Positions 4,999-6,812 of a DNA stretch of 6,812 nt are shown piece by piece. The stretch covers positions 2,415,506 to 2,422,317 of the forward strand of contig CP070688.1 of assembly GCA_020353135.1 (NCBI GenBank). Direction: 5' to 3'. The notes below the pieces were generated by a model. The model saw only the letters and a program-made list of their open reading frames with translations. It was not told the origin of the DNA and made no database searches. The stretch is from Chloroflexota bacterium (GTDB lineage: Bacteria; Chloroflexota; Anaerolineae; Promineifilales; Promineifilaceae). How positions within the stretch are numbered: the stretch's first letter is position 1; each line of letters begins with the position of its first letter. The translations under genes and the position numbers were made by a program.

Positions 4999-5026
4999 TA
5001 TAACCCGGTCGGTTTGGGCTTGACTA
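4997..5026 (-). promoter_or_regulatory. Candidate sigma-70-type promoter for the PF04020-B / pseudokinase operon
   Basis: Minus-strand -10 TATAAT at 5002-4997 with -35 TAGTCA at 5026-5021 (four of six matches to TTGACA) and an 18-nt spacer. It lies entirely in the 100-nt gap after the stop of the SLC13 gene. No terminator is seen between that stop and this promoter, so readthrough from the transporter gene may also contribute. Confidence 0.65.
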
Positions 5027-5035
5027 ATCAGGCGG

Positions 5036-6812
5036 CTAGAATGGCCAGATGAGCGGCACCAGGAGCAGGCTGACGGCCATGAAGAGCGCTACCAGGGGCG
5101 CGCCGGCGAGAAGGAAGTCTTTGAAGCTGTAGGCGCCTGGGGTAGAGACCATCAGATTGGTGGTCGTGCCGATGGGCGTGAGAAAAGCTGTGGAGGCGCT
5201 CACGGCCACCGTCATTAACAAAGGATAGGGCGAGACGCCGAGACCGACGGCGGCCTGCAGCACGATGGGCGCCACCAAGATCGTCGTGGCCGAGTTATTA
5301 ATGACCTGGCTCAAGCCGGTGGTCAGCAGGAAAACGCCGGCCATCAAAGCCAACGGGCCAAGCGAACCCAGGGTATCGACCAGGCCATTGGCCAGGAACT
5401 CGGCGCCACCGCTGACTTGAAGGGCGACGCTCATGGGGATCATGGCCGCGATCAGGATCACGCTGCGCCAGCTGATGGCCCGATAGGCCTGGCCCATATT
5501 CAGGCAGCCGCCGAGGACCATGGCGATGGCGGCGATCAAGGCGGCTATCACCGCAGGCACCAGGCCGCTGACCATGAGGGCGATCATGCCCAGGAGAGAG
5601 ACGACGGCCACTATGGCCTGGGGGCTCAGTTCGACAACCTGGCGGGCCATTGCTTCCGGACTGCCGACGACGACGAAGTTGCGAGCCTCATTACGCAGCA
5701 AGTCGAGATCACCCCAGCGGCCGCGCACCAGCAGGGCGTCGCCGAATTTGAGGCGCACGTTCTTGCGGTTGATCTGGCGGTCGCCGCGGCGAATGCTCAA
5801 TACCAGCACGTTGTATTTCTCGGCGAAATGGGCCTGGCTGAGCGTGCGGCCGATGTAGGCCGAGCGTAACGTGAGGAGGACCTCGGCTACGCCGACTTCG
5901 TGAGACAGGAGCACCTCGGCTAGATCGCCGTCACCGGCGCCGGCCGGTTGGACACCCAAATTGAAGCGAAGCATCAAACGATCTATCGCCTCGGATGTAC
6001 CGTTAACCAGCAACATGTCCCGGGCATGAATGATCGTACCTGGACCAGGAATTGGCTCCTGATCAGATCCTAACCTATCAAGAGCAAGCCGATGGACCGG
6101 CCGCTGCCTGGTGGCTGGCCACCTAGCTCTCTGATTCGAGGTGGGTGACTTGTCAACTCGCAGCACGGAAACGCCATAGTCGTGGCCGAGGGCGGCGTCG
6201 GCCAGGGTCTGACCCACAAGTGGCGAGCCATAGCGAACGCGCAGCCAGAAGAGGTTTCCTTCAAGGGTGTAATCTTCAGCCAATCGGTCAACGGACTGAG
6301 TCAGGTCGGGCGGGCGCTCGCCCACCTCATGGGCCGGCAAAAGGCGTTGGCCAATCAGGACCATGTAAGCCACGGCCGTGACCAGCAGCGGCAGGCCGAT
6401 GAGGGCGAACTCGAAGTAACCGAATCCGCTGAAGCCGAAGACGTTCAACGTTTCGTTGACGATGATATTGGGCGGCGTGCCGGTGAGCGTGAGCAGCCCT
6501 CCGGTGTTGGCGGCAAAGGCGAGCGGCATCAGGAATCTTGAAGGCAGGCTGCCTATCTGCCAGGCGGCCGAGGTCACGGCGGGCATCAAGGTGGCCACGG
6601 TGCCGGTGTTGCTTACAAAGGCCGATAGCAAAGCAGCGCCGAGCATCAAAACAATCAGCAGGCGAATCTTGCTGCGGCCGGCCAGGTCAAGCATCTGCTG
6701 CCCCAGCCAGGCGGTCACACCGGTTCGCGACAGACCGTCTCCGACCACGAATAAGGCGGCGATCATGATGACCGTGGGATCGCTGAATCCGGTCAGGGCC
6801 TGGTCCAGGGTA
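5036..6812 (-). CDS. SLC13/DASS-type permease with two RCK_C (TrkA-C) domains, 5' end truncated by window
   Basis: The reading frame is open to the right edge (591 visible codons) and the residues before the first Met (ALTGFSDPTVI) are typical of the family, so the true start is outside. SLC13-family permeases usually cotransport dicarboxylates, sulfate or similar anions with Na+ or H+. The first half carries SNT (nt 6613-6605) and TGTPPN (about nt 6484-6467); the second half repeats the pattern as NNSAT (5298-5284) and TPIGTTTN (5179-5156), the inverted-repeat sites that bind cation and substrate. Between the halves, about nt 6265-5670 encodes two cytoplasmic RCK_C domains, often regulatory nucleotide- or ion-sensing modules. 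The first RCK_C has an unusually long loop (6151-6038) rich in Arg with clustered AGA/AGG codons. The stop is TAG at 5038-5036. Substrate cannot be assigned; sulfate or dicarboxylate are guesses. Confidence 0.93.
   Translation of the reverse strand, partial: TLDQALTGFSDPTVIMIAALFVVGDGLSRTGVTAWLGQQMLDLAGRSKIRLLIVLMLGAALLSAFVSNTGTVATLMPAVTSAAWQIGSLPSRFLMPLAFAANTGGLLTLTGTPPNIIVNETLNVFGFSGFGYFEFALIGLPLLVTAVAYMVLIGQRLLPAHEVGERPPDLTQSVDRLAEDYTLEGNLFWLRVRYGSPLVGQTLADAALGHDYGVSVLRVDKSPTSNQRARWPATRQRPVHRLALDRLGSDQEPIPGPGTIIHARDMLLVNGTSEAIDRLMLRFNLGVQPAGAGDGDLAEVLLSHEVGVAEVLLTLRSAYIGRTLSQAHFAEKYNVLVLSIRRGDRQINRKNVRLKFGDALLVRGRWGDLDLLRNEARNFVVVGSPEAMARQVVELSPQAIVAVVSLLGMIALMVSGLVPAVIAALIAAIAMVLGGCLNMGQAYRAISWRSVILIAAMIPMSVALQVSGGAEFLANGLVDTLGSLGPLALMAGVFLLTTGLSQVINNSATTILVAPIVLQAAVGLGVSPYPLLMTVAVSASTAFLTPIGTTTNLMVSTPGAYSFKDFLLAGAPLVALFMAVSLLLVPLIWPF

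Noticed and set aside
6764..6766. ATG at 6766 as the start of the SLC13 gene
   Set aside because: The frame stays open to the window edge and the upstream residues match the conserved N-terminal region of the family, so this is an internal Met.

Overview
The window comes from a moderately GC-rich bacterial chromosome, and all seven supported genes lie on the minus strand. Several traits suggest a Chloroflexota (Anaerolineae-like) bacterium: a kinase-TM-SH3b protein, paired HdeD/DUF308 proteins, a DUF1269 protein, YvlD-type 'phage holin' membrane proteins, an SLC13 permease with RCK_C domains, and many degenerate intergenic tandem repeats. This placement is inferred from family content only; no marker gene is present. 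There is no phage, plasmid, IS or CRISPR signature.

In the direction of transcription (right to left): (i) 6812-5036, an SLC13/DASS-type permease with two cytoplasmic RCK_C domains, its N-terminus cut off by the window edge. (ii) A TATAAT promoter at 4997-5026, followed by a compact unit: PF04020 membrane protein (4591-4935), kinase-like protein with TM and SH3b domains (3229-4587), HdeD-like protein B (2684-3202), then DUF1269 glycine-zipper protein (2032-2577) after a 106-nt gap. (iii) A repeat-filled intergenic region with candidate promoters at 1901-1906 and 1866-1871, then HdeD-like protein A (1274-1816), which ends at a hairpin terminator (1194-1222). (iv) A third TATAAT promoter (1146-1151), then a second PF04020 protein (561-1007) whose stop overlaps the start of a UbiB/ABC1 atypical kinase gene (561 leftwards, truncated at the left edge).

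Taken together this looks like an envelope or membrane-stress locus: five small membrane or membrane-associated proteins from three families (two of the families present twice) plus two kinase-fold proteins. Two points deserve attention. The Ser/Thr-kinase-like protein has lost its HRD, DFG and helix-C residues and is probably a pseudokinase that links a cytoplasmic domain to an extracytoplasmic SH3b domain. In addition, both PF04020 genes are translationally coupled to a kinase-fold gene immediately downstream.

The intergenic regions are also patterned: three hold degenerate tandem repeats with a strict 7-nt period and one holds a 9-nt-period repeat that supplies the last codons of the pseudokinase. 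No gene-free stretch exceeds 300 nt; the two largest (1008-1273 and 1817-2031) hold promoters, a terminator, repeats and a shared CTCGAGT motif.
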